Shown in pieces: positions 7,900 to 15,598 of a stretch of DNA of 64,000 nt. The DNA comes from Fictibacillus barbaricus (GTDB taxonomy: Bacteria; Bacillota; Bacilli; Bacillales; Fictibacillaceae). Position 1 is the stretch's first letter; each line of letters opens with the position of its first letter. A program made the translations under genes and the position numbers. The stretch covers positions 1,550,001-1,614,000 of the forward strand of contig NZ_BMCE01000002.1 of assembly GCF_014635025.1 (NCBI RefSeq), in the 5' to 3' direction. Under the pieces are notes generated by a model. The model ran no database searches. It had not been told where the DNA came from and saw only the letters and a list, made by a program, of their open reading frames with translations.

Positions 7900-8865
7900 T
7901 TAAATGGCCTTTTTCGCAGCTAAAGCTTCACGTACCCACTCGTTATTTTTGTATGAGCGGCGGCGCAGGTCTAAGCGATTTTGTGATTGTGGCCCGTTTC
8001 CAGATACGATCTGCTTAAACTTGCTCCAGTCGGCATCCCTATAGATCCACATTTGGCTTTCTTCATCAAAACGGATCGTGTCATCCGGAATCGTAAGACC
8101 AAGAGACCAGATACGCGGAATATATTTGGTGAAGAACTCTTGTCTAAGGTCTTCATTCGTTTTTGTACGGATTTTATACATGATGTTCTTATCCGCATTG
8201 GAGTTGCCTGTTTCTTTTGCCGACTTTGGTCCAAAGAACATAATCAGTGCTTCCCACCATCGGTTCAGCGCGTCTTGCAGCATCTCGCGCTGTTCAGGTG
8301 AGCCTTCTGCCATCGCTAAAATAATGCTCTCACCGTGCTGAGCGTGGAATACTTCTTCTGCACAAATGCGCTTAAGTGCTCTTGCATATGGTCCATAAGA
8401 AGAATCAAGCATCATGCTTTGAGAGATGATCGCCGCTCCGTCAACAAGCCAAGCAATGATTCCTGCATCTCCCCATGTTGGAGCGTCCATGTGGAATACG
8501 TTGTGAAACTTTAATTTCCCTGAAAAAAGATCTTCCATGATGTCATGGCGTGTTTTTCCAAGCGGTGCCATCAAATCTTCTGCTACACGAAGCAACAGCT
8601 GACCATGCCCCATCTCATCCTGAACTTTGGCCATGATCGCAAGCTTACGGTGCAATGAAGGTGCTTTAGGAACCCACTCCTTCTCTGGAAGCGCTCCCAT
8701 AATTTCCGAAATGCCGTGCATAGAAATCAATCTGATAAGCTGCAAGCGATAATCCTCTGGCATCCAGTCATCGGGTTCTATCTTTTCACCAGCATTTATA
8801 CGATCAAGAAAATGAGTCATCTTCTCTTCTTCACTTAGCTGATTAAAACTCATACCAACTGTCAT
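7900..8865 (-). CDS. paaA: 1,2-phenylacetyl-CoA epoxidase catalytic subunit PaaA
   Basis: 321 residues. Two EXXH iron-binding motifs are visible: Glu84/His87 in QDEMGHG and Glu171/His174 in EEVFHAQHG, as expected for the di-iron catalytic subunit. It uses O2 and electrons to epoxidise the ring of phenylacetyl-CoA. The start has AGGAGGAG six bases upstream. The 71-base gap to paaK holds inverted repeats (see separate entry). No PaaE-type ferredoxin reductase is present in the window, so the electron donor must be elsewhere or different. Confidence 0.94.
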   Translation of the reverse strand: MTVGMSFNQLSEEEKMTHFLDRINAGEKIEPDDWMPEDYRLQLIRLISMHGISEIMGALPEKEWVPKAPSLHRKLAIMAKVQDEMGHGQLLLRVAEDLMAPLGKTRHDIMEDLFSGKLKFHNVFHMDAPTWGDAGIIAWLVDGAAIISQSMMLDSSYGPYARALKRICAEEVFHAQHGESIILAMAEGSPEQREMLQDALNRWWEALIMFFGPKSAKETGNSNADKNIMYKIRTKTNEDLRQEFFTKYIPRIWSLGLTIPDDTIRFDEESQMWIYRDADWSKFKQIVSGNGPQSQNRLDLRRRSYKNNEWVREALAAKKAI

Positions 8866-8884
8866 GCTATTCTCCTCCTGTTAT

Positions 8885-8941
8885 ATTACGTTTATTTACC
8901 GTAATTATAATTTAACGTCATACGTTTTAACAATAGTTAAA
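8885..8941. promoter_or_regulatory. Cluster of inverted repeats between paaK and paaA
   Basis: Three perfect dyads lie in the 71-base gap: ATTACG-N9-CGTAAT (8885-8905), AACGT-N3-ACGTT (8914-8926) and TTTAAC-N4-GTTAAA (8926-8941, overlapping the paaK stop). They may be operator half-sites for a Paa regulator or form mRNA structure separating paaK from paaA expression. No convincing -35/-10 pair was found here. Function is inferred only. Confidence 0.35.
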
Positions 8942-10265
8942 CACCCATTTTTTTCTGTGTTTGCCTAACCACTCGGATCGCCTTCCCTTCTGAACGAGGA
9001 ATTCCTTTAGGCGGAAACACTTTGATCGTCATGGAAACAAGGCAATTATCTTTAATCTTTTTAGAGATGGTCTGTTTCAAAGCTTGAGTTGCTGAGTGAG
9101 CTTCATCTCCATTCGTAACAGCGTAAAGTTGTTCTGACACCTCAACATGAAGTTCTATATGTTCTTTTAGCCCTTCCGTTAAAATGTGAACTTGATAATG
9201 AGGAACAACATCTTCTATGGAAAGAAGGCAGTTCTCGATTTCAGAGGGAAAAACATTTACCCCTCGCACGATGATCATGTCATCAATTCGCCCTTTAACA
9301 CGGCTCATTCGGACGGATGTTCTTCCACAGCTGCAAGGTGATCGATCTAGTGAAGCAATATCTCCCGTTCTGTAGCGGATGATCGGGAAGGCTTCTTTCG
9401 TCAGACTTGTAAACACAAGTTCACCATATTGACCGTCAGCTACTGGTTCTAAGGTATCTGGATTAATAACTTCTGCGATAAAATGGTCGTCCATGATGTG
9501 CAGTCCGTTCTGTGCCTCATGACATTCCATCGCAACTCCTGGACCCATCACTTCACTCAGCCCGTAGATATCCATCGCCTTAATCCCGAGCTTCTCTTCT
9601 AAGGCAGCGCGCATTTCTTCAGACCATGGCTCTGCTCCAAAGATTCCGTATTGGAGTGAAGTGGCTCTTGGATCTTTGCCCATCTCCTCCATCTTTTCTG
9701 CAATCGTTAAAATATATGATGGTGTTCCGCAGATCACTTGCGGTTCGAAGTCTTCAATCAGTAAAATCTGCCGCTCCGTGTTACCGCCTGATACAGGAAC
9801 AGTAACCATACCTAGCCGTTCAGAACCGTTATGAAGCCCAAGTCCGCCTGTAAACAAGCCGTATCCGTATGCGTTATGAAGCACATTTCCTGGTTCGCCG
9901 CCAGCGATCGCGATGGATCTTGCCACCATGTCGCTCCAACGGTTGATGTCCCCTTCTGTATATCCTACAACGGTCGGCTTCCCGCTTGTTCCGGACGAAG
10001 CGTGGAGTCGAACGAGGTGATCTTGCGGGACCGCAAACAATCCAAAAGGATAGTGGTCACGCAGATCTTTTTTTATGGTAAAAGGCAGTTTTTGCAGATC
10101 ATCTACTGTTTGGATGGATGAAGGGTGCACCTCTTTTTCAACAAATGCATTTTTGTAGAAAGGTACATTTTCATAAACAGTTTGAACTGTCTGCTTTAAA
10201 CGGTGCAGCTGAAGCTCTTCTTTTTCATCACGACTCATGCATTCCACTTGTGGATGGAGGATCAT
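8937..10265 (-). CDS. paaK: Phenylacetate--CoA ligase PaaK
   Basis: 442 residues, the normal length for PaaK. The AMP-binding P-loop SSGTSGKPT is at residues 90-98, and YGLSEVMGPG, RYRTGD and the C-terminal KGRIDDMIIVRGVNVFPSE motif are all present. It activates phenylacetate to phenylacetyl-CoA with ATP, the entry step of the pathway. The ATG has AAGGGAG about 10 bases upstream. It is the first gene of the paa run and sits behind a consensus cre site, so the operon is probably subject to carbon catabolite repression. Confidence 0.95.
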   Translation of the reverse strand: MILHPQVECMSRDEKEELQLHRLKQTVQTVYENVPFYKNAFVEKEVHPSSIQTVDDLQKLPFTIKKDLRDHYPFGLFAVPQDHLVRLHASSGTSGKPTVVGYTEGDINRWSDMVARSIAIAGGEPGNVLHNAYGYGLFTGGLGLHNGSERLGMVTVPVSGGNTERQILLIEDFEPQVICGTPSYILTIAEKMEEMGKDPRATSLQYGIFGAEPWSEEMRAALEEKLGIKAMDIYGLSEVMGPGVAMECHEAQNGLHIMDDHFIAEVINPDTLEPVADGQYGELVFTSLTKEAFPIIRYRTGDIASLDRSPCSCGRTSVRMSRVKGRIDDMIIVRGVNVFPSEIENCLLSIEDVVPHYQVHILTEGLKEHIELHVEVSEQLYAVTNGDEAHSATQALKQTISKKIKDNCLVSMTIKVFPPKGIPRSEGKAIRVVRQTQKKMGV

Positions 10266-10289
10266 TCTTTTTCATCTCCCTTTATAATA

Positions 10290-10303
10290 TGTAAGCGATT
10301 ACA
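10290..10303. promoter_or_regulatory. Consensus cre (CcpA-binding) site upstream of paaK
   Basis: TGTAAGCGATTACA fits the cre consensus TGWAANCGNTNWCA at every position and is nearly palindromic. It lies 25 bases before the paaK start codon, in the leader or just downstream of a promoter, where CcpA-HPr(Ser-P) binding normally blocks transcription. A perfect TTGACA is at 10390-10395 on the minus strand, but its -10 partner is poor. Confidence 0.75.
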
Positions 10304-10400
10304 TTTGAGATTAAAAAAATATGACGTTTTTGAACCGTTATCTACATATTGTGTAATGTTATTTTAGCTTATCATTTATAATAATTTTCTGTCAAATGGT

Positions 10401-10673
10401 TTAAAGTGTTGAAACAGCCGTTCAGACACGACTAGCACTTAACTCTTGACTGAAGACACGCTTTTTGTGTCACAGGGAAAGAGGAAAGTGACCTCGAGTG
10501 TCTGGCTGTTGAAGCCGGATGAAATTAAGTGTTGAAGTGGCTCGTTTAAAAGCGACAAGCGCAAAAGTTTTTGAGCGTAAACACGCTTTTTGTGTTTAGC
10601 GGGGAAACGGTTGAGACCTCGAGCTTTTAGCCACTGAAACCGGATAAATAGGATGCTGAAATGATCTGTTAAG
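10401..10673. repeat. Tandem pair of structured repeat units (about 123 bp each) with co-varying stems
   Basis: Unit 1 (about 10405-10520) and unit 2 (about 10529-10645) share GTGTTGAA, a hairpin with loop GCTTTTT, GACCTCGAG and CCGGAT. A truncated third copy starts near 10654. In each unit the outer arms pair, but with different sequence: AACAGCC/GGCTGTT plus AGACAC/GTGTCT in unit 1, AGTGGCT/AGCCACT plus AAAAGC/GCTTTT in unit 2. The inner hairpin is GACAC/GTGTC versus AAACAC/GTGTTT. No protein frame fits. It lies between the lplJ terminator and the paaK promoter region. Confidence 0.75.
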
Positions 10674-10690
10674 CCCCCTTAATTAATGAA

Positions 10691-10750
10691 GACGCATAAA
10701 ATTTTTTGGGGACTTATAAATTTTTCTCAAGACTTATAATCGGTTGCTCA
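10691..10750. repeat. Three 20-bp tandem units (GACTTATAA type)
   Basis: Three contiguous 20-base units begin at 10691, 10711 and 10731, each starting GAC and followed by an AT-rich run (GACTTATAA in the last two). They lie between the structured tandem repeats and the lplJ terminator. The same motif with the same period recurs on the opposite strand at 29751-29868. Confidence 0.55.
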
Positions 10751-10816
10751 CCATTCTATTTATACAAGATGTTGCTGCTTTAGGCATGATCAAACCTCTT
10801 TTTATCCCCTCCAAAC

Positions 10817-10848
10817 AAAAAAACCGCCCTTCTAAAAAGGCGGTTTTT
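10817..10848 (-). terminator. Intrinsic terminator of lplJ
   Basis: The stem AAAACCGCC / GGCGGTTTT closes a 10-base loop and is followed by a T run on the minus strand. It starts 14 bases after the lplJ stop and could also work on the plus strand. Confidence 0.85.
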
Positions 10849-10861
10849 CACTCATTTCCTA

Positions 10862-11851
10862 TTAATAGAGAAGATCAAGGAACTCTTGACGTGTAACCTT
10901 ACCGAAATAATGGTTCATATCAATATCTTCTAACACATTTTCAATCGCTTCACGGTCATAACGCACACCATTCAGCTTATTCTCGATATCTGCAACGTCT
11001 CCTACTCCAAAGAAATCTCCAAAGATCTTACACTCTTGGATGATTCCTTTTACGATGTGAAGACGAATATCAACAGATCCGCCCGCAAATCGGTTTGACA
11101 ACTCAACGTTGAATTTCGGCGATTTCCCGTAGTTCCAATCCCAGTTCGCATAGCGCTCTCTAGAGATCTTACGGATTTCTTCCCAATTGCTTTCTGTTAA
11201 CTCATACTTTGGAATAGAATCAAACTCTTCAAATAAGTATGTTAAAAGAGTCAGCTTAAACTCTTCCATCGTCATATCTTCTTCTAAGTGTTCACGGATG
11301 TTCGTTACCCGGCTGCGGATCGACTTGATTCCTTTTGACTCGATCTTGTCCATACGCACGTTAAGTGCAGAAACAACATTCTCGATCTCGGAATCAAACA
11401 GCAGCGTACCATGACTGAACATACGGCCCTTTGTAGAAAACTGTGCGTTCCCTGAGATCTTCTTCCCGTCTGCCAGGATATCATTTCGTCCGCTCAACTC
11501 AGCATTTACCCCAAGTTTTTTCAACGCTTTTACTACAGGATCGGTAAACTTCTTGAAATCATGAAAAGAATTTCCGTCATCCTTTGTGATAAAGCTAAAA
11601 TTCAAGTTTCCAAGATCATGGTATACTGCACCTCCGCCAGATAAACGGCGCACGACATGAATGCCCTCTTCACGAACATATTCTGCGTTGATCTCTTCAA
11701 CCGTGTTCTGGTTCTTACCGATGATGATGGATGGTTCATTTATATAAAAAAGCAAATACGTTTCATTGATGTCCAAGTGCTTTAAAGCGAATTCTTCGAT
11801 TGCAAGATTCACACGCGGGTCTGTAATATTTTCATTATCAATAAAAAGCAT
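10862..11851 (-). CDS. lplJ: Lipoate--protein ligase LplJ
   Basis: 329 residues, closely matching the pattern of Bacillus LplJ from end to end: LLFYINEPSIIIGKNQNT, the RRLSGGGAVYHD lipoate-binding motif near residues 69-80, the GRNDI segment, DGKKISGNAQ with the catalytic lysine, and a C-terminal accessory domain ending YFGKVTRQEFLDLLY. It attaches scavenged lipoate to E2/GcvH-type proteins using ATP. The ATG has AGAGGAGAG upstream. It follows yhfI on the same strand with a 27-base gap, the same pair order as in B. subtilis. Confidence 0.95.
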   Translation of the reverse strand: MLFIDNENITDPRVNLAIEEFALKHLDINETYLLFYINEPSIIIGKNQNTVEEINAEYVREEGIHVVRRLSGGGAVYHDLGNLNFSFITKDDGNSFHDFKKFTDPVVKALKKLGVNAELSGRNDILADGKKISGNAQFSTKGRMFSHGTLLFDSEIENVVSALNVRMDKIESKGIKSIRSRVTNIREHLEEDMTMEEFKLTLLTYLFEEFDSIPKYELTESNWEEIRKISRERYANWDWNYGKSPKFNVELSNRFAGGSVDIRLHIVKGIIQECKIFGDFFGVGDVADIENKLNGVRYDREAIENVLEDIDMNHYFGKVTRQEFLDLLY

Positions 11852-11878
11852 ACTTCTCTCCTCTTTCAGTCCCTATCT

Positions 11879-12613
11879 TTAAGCTCCCCACGTCCAGCCG
11901 GATGAGGCAAGCTCCACTTTATTGTTATACACCTCTTTTGCTTCTGTGACAAGCTGTGACAACTGACCAAAATGAGGAAGATGTGTAAGAAGCAGCTGTC
12001 GCGCTTCCGACTGCTGTGCAAGCTTTCCGCAATCTTCAGAAGTCATGTGGCCAGGTCCGCTTCCATCCATCCCTTTATAAAAATTGCATTCTGCAATAAG
12101 CAGATCCGCATTTCGGCTGAACGGAATGAGTTCTGGAACAAGAGCTGTATCCGCTGTGTAAACAATCGTGTCCTTGCCATCAGTGATGCGCATCGCATAA
12201 CAAACAGCTGCATGTTTTGTCAGCTGAAACGTTATCGTAAATGGTCCAACCTGGAGCTGGCGATCCGGATCGTATGCGATTCCCTTCGTATGCTGCAGGT
12301 GTGTTAAAGAAAGAAGTCCAGCTTGATCAAATCGATGACCATAGATCGGAAGGGTCTTCATACCTTCCTGTAAAAAGGACTGAATGAGCCTGCTATATTG
12401 AAGCACGCCGATATCCGCTACATGGTCGGCATGATAATGAGAGAGAACAACGGCATCTAGTTCTTCTGGCTTTATATAGTTTTGGAGCTGAGACAGCACT
12501 CCGCTTCCACAATCAATAAGCAGATTAAACCCATCACTTTGCAAAAGATAACCTGATGTCGCTTCACCCGCAACAGGATATCCTCCCCAATAGCCAATAA
12601 CAGTTAGTTTCAT
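11879..12613 (-). CDS. yhfI: YhfI-like metallo-beta-lactamase-fold hydrolase
   Basis: 244 residues. The metal-binding motif SHYHADH is at residues 58-64, DTALVPEL carries a further Asp ligand, and THLPHFG carries a late histidine, as in RNase Z-like phosphodiesterases. The N-terminus MKLTVIGYWGG and the TSGYLLQ segment match the YhfI group. Start ATG has AAGGGAGGA. The physiological substrate is not known; it is probably co-transcribed with lplJ. Cytoplasmic, no signal peptide. Confidence 0.88.
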   Translation of the reverse strand: MKLTVIGYWGGYPVAGEATSGYLLQSDGFNLLIDCGSGVLSQLQNYIKPEELDAVVLSHYHADHVADIGVLQYSRLIQSFLQEGMKTLPIYGHRFDQAGLLSLTHLQHTKGIAYDPDRQLQVGPFTITFQLTKHAAVCYAMRITDGKDTIVYTADTALVPELIPFSRNADLLIAECNFYKGMDGSGPGHMTSEDCGKLAQQSEARQLLLTHLPHFGQLSQLVTEAKEVYNNKVELASSGWTWGA

Positions 12614-12741
12614 AAACTTGTCCTCCCTTTTTACTTACTAGTTTACACAAAGTCACTGTCTTTACACTAGTTGTTGTGAATCATTGCGTTCCAGTACTTT
12701 TCAAGGATCAGATCATTCTCGTGGTCTACTTCATAAGCAGC

Positions 12742-12773
12742 AAAAATCCCCTGCTATCTAAAGGCAAGGGATT
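12742..12773 (-). terminator. Intrinsic terminator after the YmaF-like gene
   Basis: On the minus strand ATCCC-T-TGC pairs with GCA-G-GGGAT across a 9-base loop, followed by TTTTT. It lies 46 bases past the YmaF-like stop codon. The rest of 12614-12818 holds no recognisable gene. Confidence 0.65.
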
Positions 12774-12818
12774 GAATATCATTATTCTTTTATTGCTATA
12801 TTTACATTATTATATCAA

Positions 12819-13142
12819 TCAATAATTCTTACCCGTCCATCCCGAGTATTGATGCATGTGTCCATCATTAAAAGTAGTTGTTCCGGCTATCATATGATAA
12901 TGTGTTCCATCCGCTAAATAAATAGGAGGTCCGGTAGTTCCCGAGAAACGGTGAACATGACCGTCATCAAAAGTAGTAGTTCCTTCATACTTATGAACAT
13001 GACCCATCGAGTTTTTTGCAGGGCTTGTAACCCCTTGGACAGTATGTGAATGTCCATCATTTACTGACGTCTGGGTAGAATATTGATGAACATGAACATT
13101 TCTGCCCTCCCATTTTATATGTTTTAGATCGTGACCGTGCAC
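12819..13142 (-). CDS. YmaF-family histidine-rich repeat protein
   Basis: About 107 residues, built of four to five copies of a short unit such as DGHVHRFSGTTG or NDGHMHQYSGWTG, each carrying one or two His-x-His pairs (more than fifteen histidines in all). This is the YmaF family pattern. Start choice: the GTG at 13142 has AGGAAGGGGG seven bases upstream, whereas the two ATGs 11-10 codons earlier have no ribosome-binding site. No signal peptide. Repeated His pairs suggest metal binding or a beta-solenoid-like surface, but the function of the family is unknown to me. Confidence 0.75.
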   Translation of the reverse strand: MHGHDLKHIKWEGRNVHVHQYSTQTSVNDGHSHTVQGVTSPAKNSMGHVHKYEGTTTFDDGHVHRFSGTTGPPIYLADGTHYHMIAGTTTFNDGHMHQYSGWTGKNY

Positions 13143-13215
13143 TAAATTTCCCCCTTCCTTAACGTTTATCATCATATTTGTATGTTGGTGATTTCAAAAA
13201 ATACCATAACAAAGA

Positions 13216-13242
13216 ACCCTGCAGCTTTTGTAGCTGCAGGGT
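13216..13242 (-). terminator. Hairpin terminator at the end of the sugar importer operon
   Basis: The perfect 10-bp stem ACCCTGCAGC / GCTGCAGGGT has a 7-base loop. On the minus strand it is followed by a T-rich but not pure T stretch. It lies 16 bases after the permease stop. Confidence 0.75.
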
Positions 13243-13257
13243 ATTCATCCAAAACTT

Positions 13258-14085
13258 CTATTCTTTTACCGCACCAGAAGTTAAACCAGAAACAATTCTG
13301 CGCTGGAACAGAAGAACCATGATCACAAGCGGCACTGTTACGATAACGGTTGCAGCTGTAACCTCACCCCAAGGAATGGTGAACTGGCCTTCAAACATCG
13401 CGATACCAACAGGAACTGTCTTAAATTCATCATCAGTGTTAATCGTTAACGCGAACAAGAACTCGTTCCATGCTGAGATAAAGACGAGGATTGCTGTTGT
13501 AAAAATCCCTGGTATCGCAAGCGGCAGAATAACACGCCAATATGTTTGCATCAATGAAGCTCCATCGATCTTTGCTGCTTCTTCCAGATCAAATGGAATC
13601 TTGCGGAAAAACGTTACAAGAAGCCAGATCGACAGAGGCAGCGTGAACGTCGTATACGGAATGATCAATCCAAGGTAGCTGTTAGTTAAACCTAGGTTCT
13701 TCAATACGATATAGATCGGTGATATGGTTGCTATCTGCGGAAACATCGAAACAGATAGCACCAACCCTAAAATTACCGTTTTCCCTCTAAAGTTTAAACG
13801 CGCGATCGCATAAGCTGCAAAGCTGGCTACAAGAACCGCGTAAACCGTTGTAATCGTCGAAACGACCAAGCTGTTCCAAAGGTATTTTAAAAATGGATAG
13901 TTCACAAATACTGATTCATAATTTTCTATCGTCATATTATCCGTAAACGGTATGAACGCACGATCACCAAATAACTCAGCAATCGGTTTAACTGAACTTG
14001 CCAGTACCCATAAAAACGGAAACATGACAAGGAAGACAAACAATGCTAAGAATACATAAAACATTGGGCCTGCTTTTTTGTTCAT
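13258..14085 (-). CDS. Carbohydrate ABC transporter permease (MalG type)
   Basis: 275 residues, six predicted membrane helices starting at residues 8-31. The EAA loop that docks the ATPase reads LEEAAKIDGAS. Length and C-terminus (QRRIVSGLTSGAVKE) are standard for CUT1-family sugar permeases. Start ATG has AAAGGAG. It follows the MalF-type permease gene by 31 bases. Substrate probably an oligosaccharide such as maltodextrin or trehalose, but not resolvable here. No ATPase gene is in the operon, so it probably uses a shared MsmX-type ATPase encoded elsewhere. Confidence 0.9.
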   Translation of the reverse strand: MNKKAGPMFYVFLALFVFLVMFPFLWVLASSVKPIAELFGDRAFIPFTDNMTIENYESVFVNYPFLKYLWNSLVVSTITTVYAVLVASFAAYAIARLNFRGKTVILGLVLSVSMFPQIATISPIYIVLKNLGLTNSYLGLIIPYTTFTLPLSIWLLVTFFRKIPFDLEEAAKIDGASLMQTYWRVILPLAIPGIFTTAILVFISAWNEFLFALTINTDDEFKTVPVGIAMFEGQFTIPWGEVTAATVIVTVPLVIMVLLFQRRIVSGLTSGAVKE

Positions 14086-14116
14086 TTCCTATTCACTCCT
14101 TTATCTGTTCCGTTTT

Positions 14117-15460
14117 TTATTTGTCATTCAAAAGGTCACGGCCTAAGAACTTAATGTAGATCATAGAAATGATGGCTACACATGCAAAGACAATAACCGA
14201 GAGCGCCGAACCTTCACCAAAATTGGTTTGTGCGAACATGACTTTATATGCAAGGATTGAGATGGTTTCCGTAGAGTTTGCCGGACCACCGCCAGTTAAA
14301 ACATAGATCAAGTCAAACACACGGAATGCATCCAGTGTTCGGAATAACAAAGCAACTAGAATGCTAGATTTTAATAAAGGTAAGGTGATCTTTAAAAACT
14401 GCTTCCATTTGCCTGCTCCGTCAATCGCTGCTGCTTCATATAAAGAACTAGGGATGGTCTGCAGCCCTGCTAAAAGCAAAAGTGCCATATAAGGTGTTGT
14501 TTTCCATACATCTGCAAAAATAACTGCAAACATAGCGCCCGTACTGCTTGTCAGCAAGTCTGTCATTCGGTCAAACAGCCCGACCTCTGCAAATGCTTTT
14601 GCCACAATTCCATTTTGGCCGTCATATAAATACTTCCACATAAATGCTGAAACGGCTGTTGGGATCGCCCATGGAATAAGAATTGTCGCACGTACAAGTC
14701 CTCTGCCAAAGAAAGCTTTATTAATAAGAAGGGCAATTGCTAAACCAATGACTAGCTCCGCAAATACAGAGATTACCGTAAAGACGGTCGTATTTTGAAT
14801 AGCCTTCCACATACGGCTATCTGCTAAATTTTCTTTATAGTGCTCCAAACCGATAAAGTTAGGTGTAATTACAGAGTCTTTTAGAGAAGCTGATAGTCCG
14901 ATGACGTCCTCTGGATTTTGCAGGTCACCTTTCAGCTCTTTTATGCGATCCCTAGAATTCGTAACAGCTTTCTCTAGATCGAGTGCTACTTCTTTATCCA
15001 ATTCTGAAACCGCAAGCTCTTCACTAATCGGTTCCATGACCGTCAGCTTCTCATCCACCTGGTCATACTTGCTCTTTAGTTCGTTGTCCGCTTTTAATTC
15101 AGCATCCACTTTTTCTAGATTTGCTTTTATTTCTTCAAGCTCTGTTCTTGTTTTTCCAGAGGCGGCATCCACCTCATCCTCTAATGTACTAATCAAAAAT
15201 GGATAGTTATCCAAATACGTTTGAAGATTAACTTTATACGAAACATATGCCTCAGACTTTGAAGGGTTATTCAGTCTTAGATCAAACATGCTGTAATAAA
15301 ACGATTGAAAAACCGGCCATATCGCTATGACTAATATCAATATCATAGATGGGGCGATCAACAAGTAGCCGATGGAACGCTCAGAACGCTTCTTTGATTT
15401 GGCTTTCGGTGTTGCTATGACCTGCTTTTGTTTGTTAGGCATTAGATCTGGTTTCAACAT
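14117..15460 (-). CDS. Carbohydrate ABC transporter permease (MalF type) with coiled-coil insert
   Basis: 447 residues, about 150 longer than usual CUT1 permeases. After a basic N-terminus and TM1 (about 31-58) there is a highly charged stretch at about 90-185 rich in Glu, Lys and Leu heptads (for example LEEIKANLEKVDAELKAD), predicted as extracytoplasmic coiled coil. The normal permease sequence then resumes at NFIGLEHYKENL and continues with five more helices and the EAA loop YEAAAIDGAGKW. The ATG used has AAGGAG at 8 bases; the frame is open 36 codons further without a ribosome-binding site. The insert occupies the position of the MalF P2 domain and may contact the binding protein. Confidence 0.88.
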   Translation of the reverse strand: MLKPDLMPNKQKQVIATPKAKSKKRSERSIGYLLIAPSMILILVIAIWPVFQSFYYSMFDLRLNNPSKSEAYVSYKVNLQTYLDNYPFLISTLEDEVDAASGKTRTELEEIKANLEKVDAELKADNELKSKYDQVDEKLTVMEPISEELAVSELDKEVALDLEKAVTNSRDRIKELKGDLQNPEDVIGLSASLKDSVITPNFIGLEHYKENLADSRMWKAIQNTTVFTVISVFAELVIGLAIALLINKAFFGRGLVRATILIPWAIPTAVSAFMWKYLYDGQNGIVAKAFAEVGLFDRMTDLLTSSTGAMFAVIFADVWKTTPYMALLLLAGLQTIPSSLYEAAAIDGAGKWKQFLKITLPLLKSSILVALLFRTLDAFRVFDLIYVLTGGGPANSTETISILAYKVMFAQTNFGEGSALSVIVFACVAIISMIYIKFLGRDLLNDK

Positions 15461-15552
15461 TGTCAGCTCCTTACTATTCGAATGCAATCGACGGACGGGC
15501 GCTGTAACGTCCATCCATTTCACTCTGTGGAATCGATACCAGTTATAAAGAA

Positions 15553-15583
15553 AGGGGGAGCCTTTCATTGAAGGCTTGCCCCT
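15553..15583 (-). promoter_or_regulatory. Intercistronic hairpin between binding-protein and permease genes
   Basis: The imperfect stem AGGGG..GCCTT / AAGGC..CCCCT lies 16 bases after the binding-protein stop, with only a mixed T run (TTTCTTT) after it on the minus strand. Such a hairpin typically lets the binding protein be made in excess, by partial termination or 3' protection. Role inferred from position. Confidence 0.55.
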
Positions 15584-15598
15584 ATTACTACACTTTTC

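Noticed and set aside
10349-10382. Plus-strand TATAAT (10377-10382) as promoter for the structured tandem repeats
   Set aside because: No acceptable -35 at 16-18 bases; not called as a promoter although transcription of the repeats remains open.
12667-12753. Possible gene remnant on the minus strand ending AMIHNN before a stop
   Set aside because: 29 codons with plausible composition but no start codon, and the upstream part is the ymaF-side terminator. It may be a decayed C-terminus, but the evidence is too thin.
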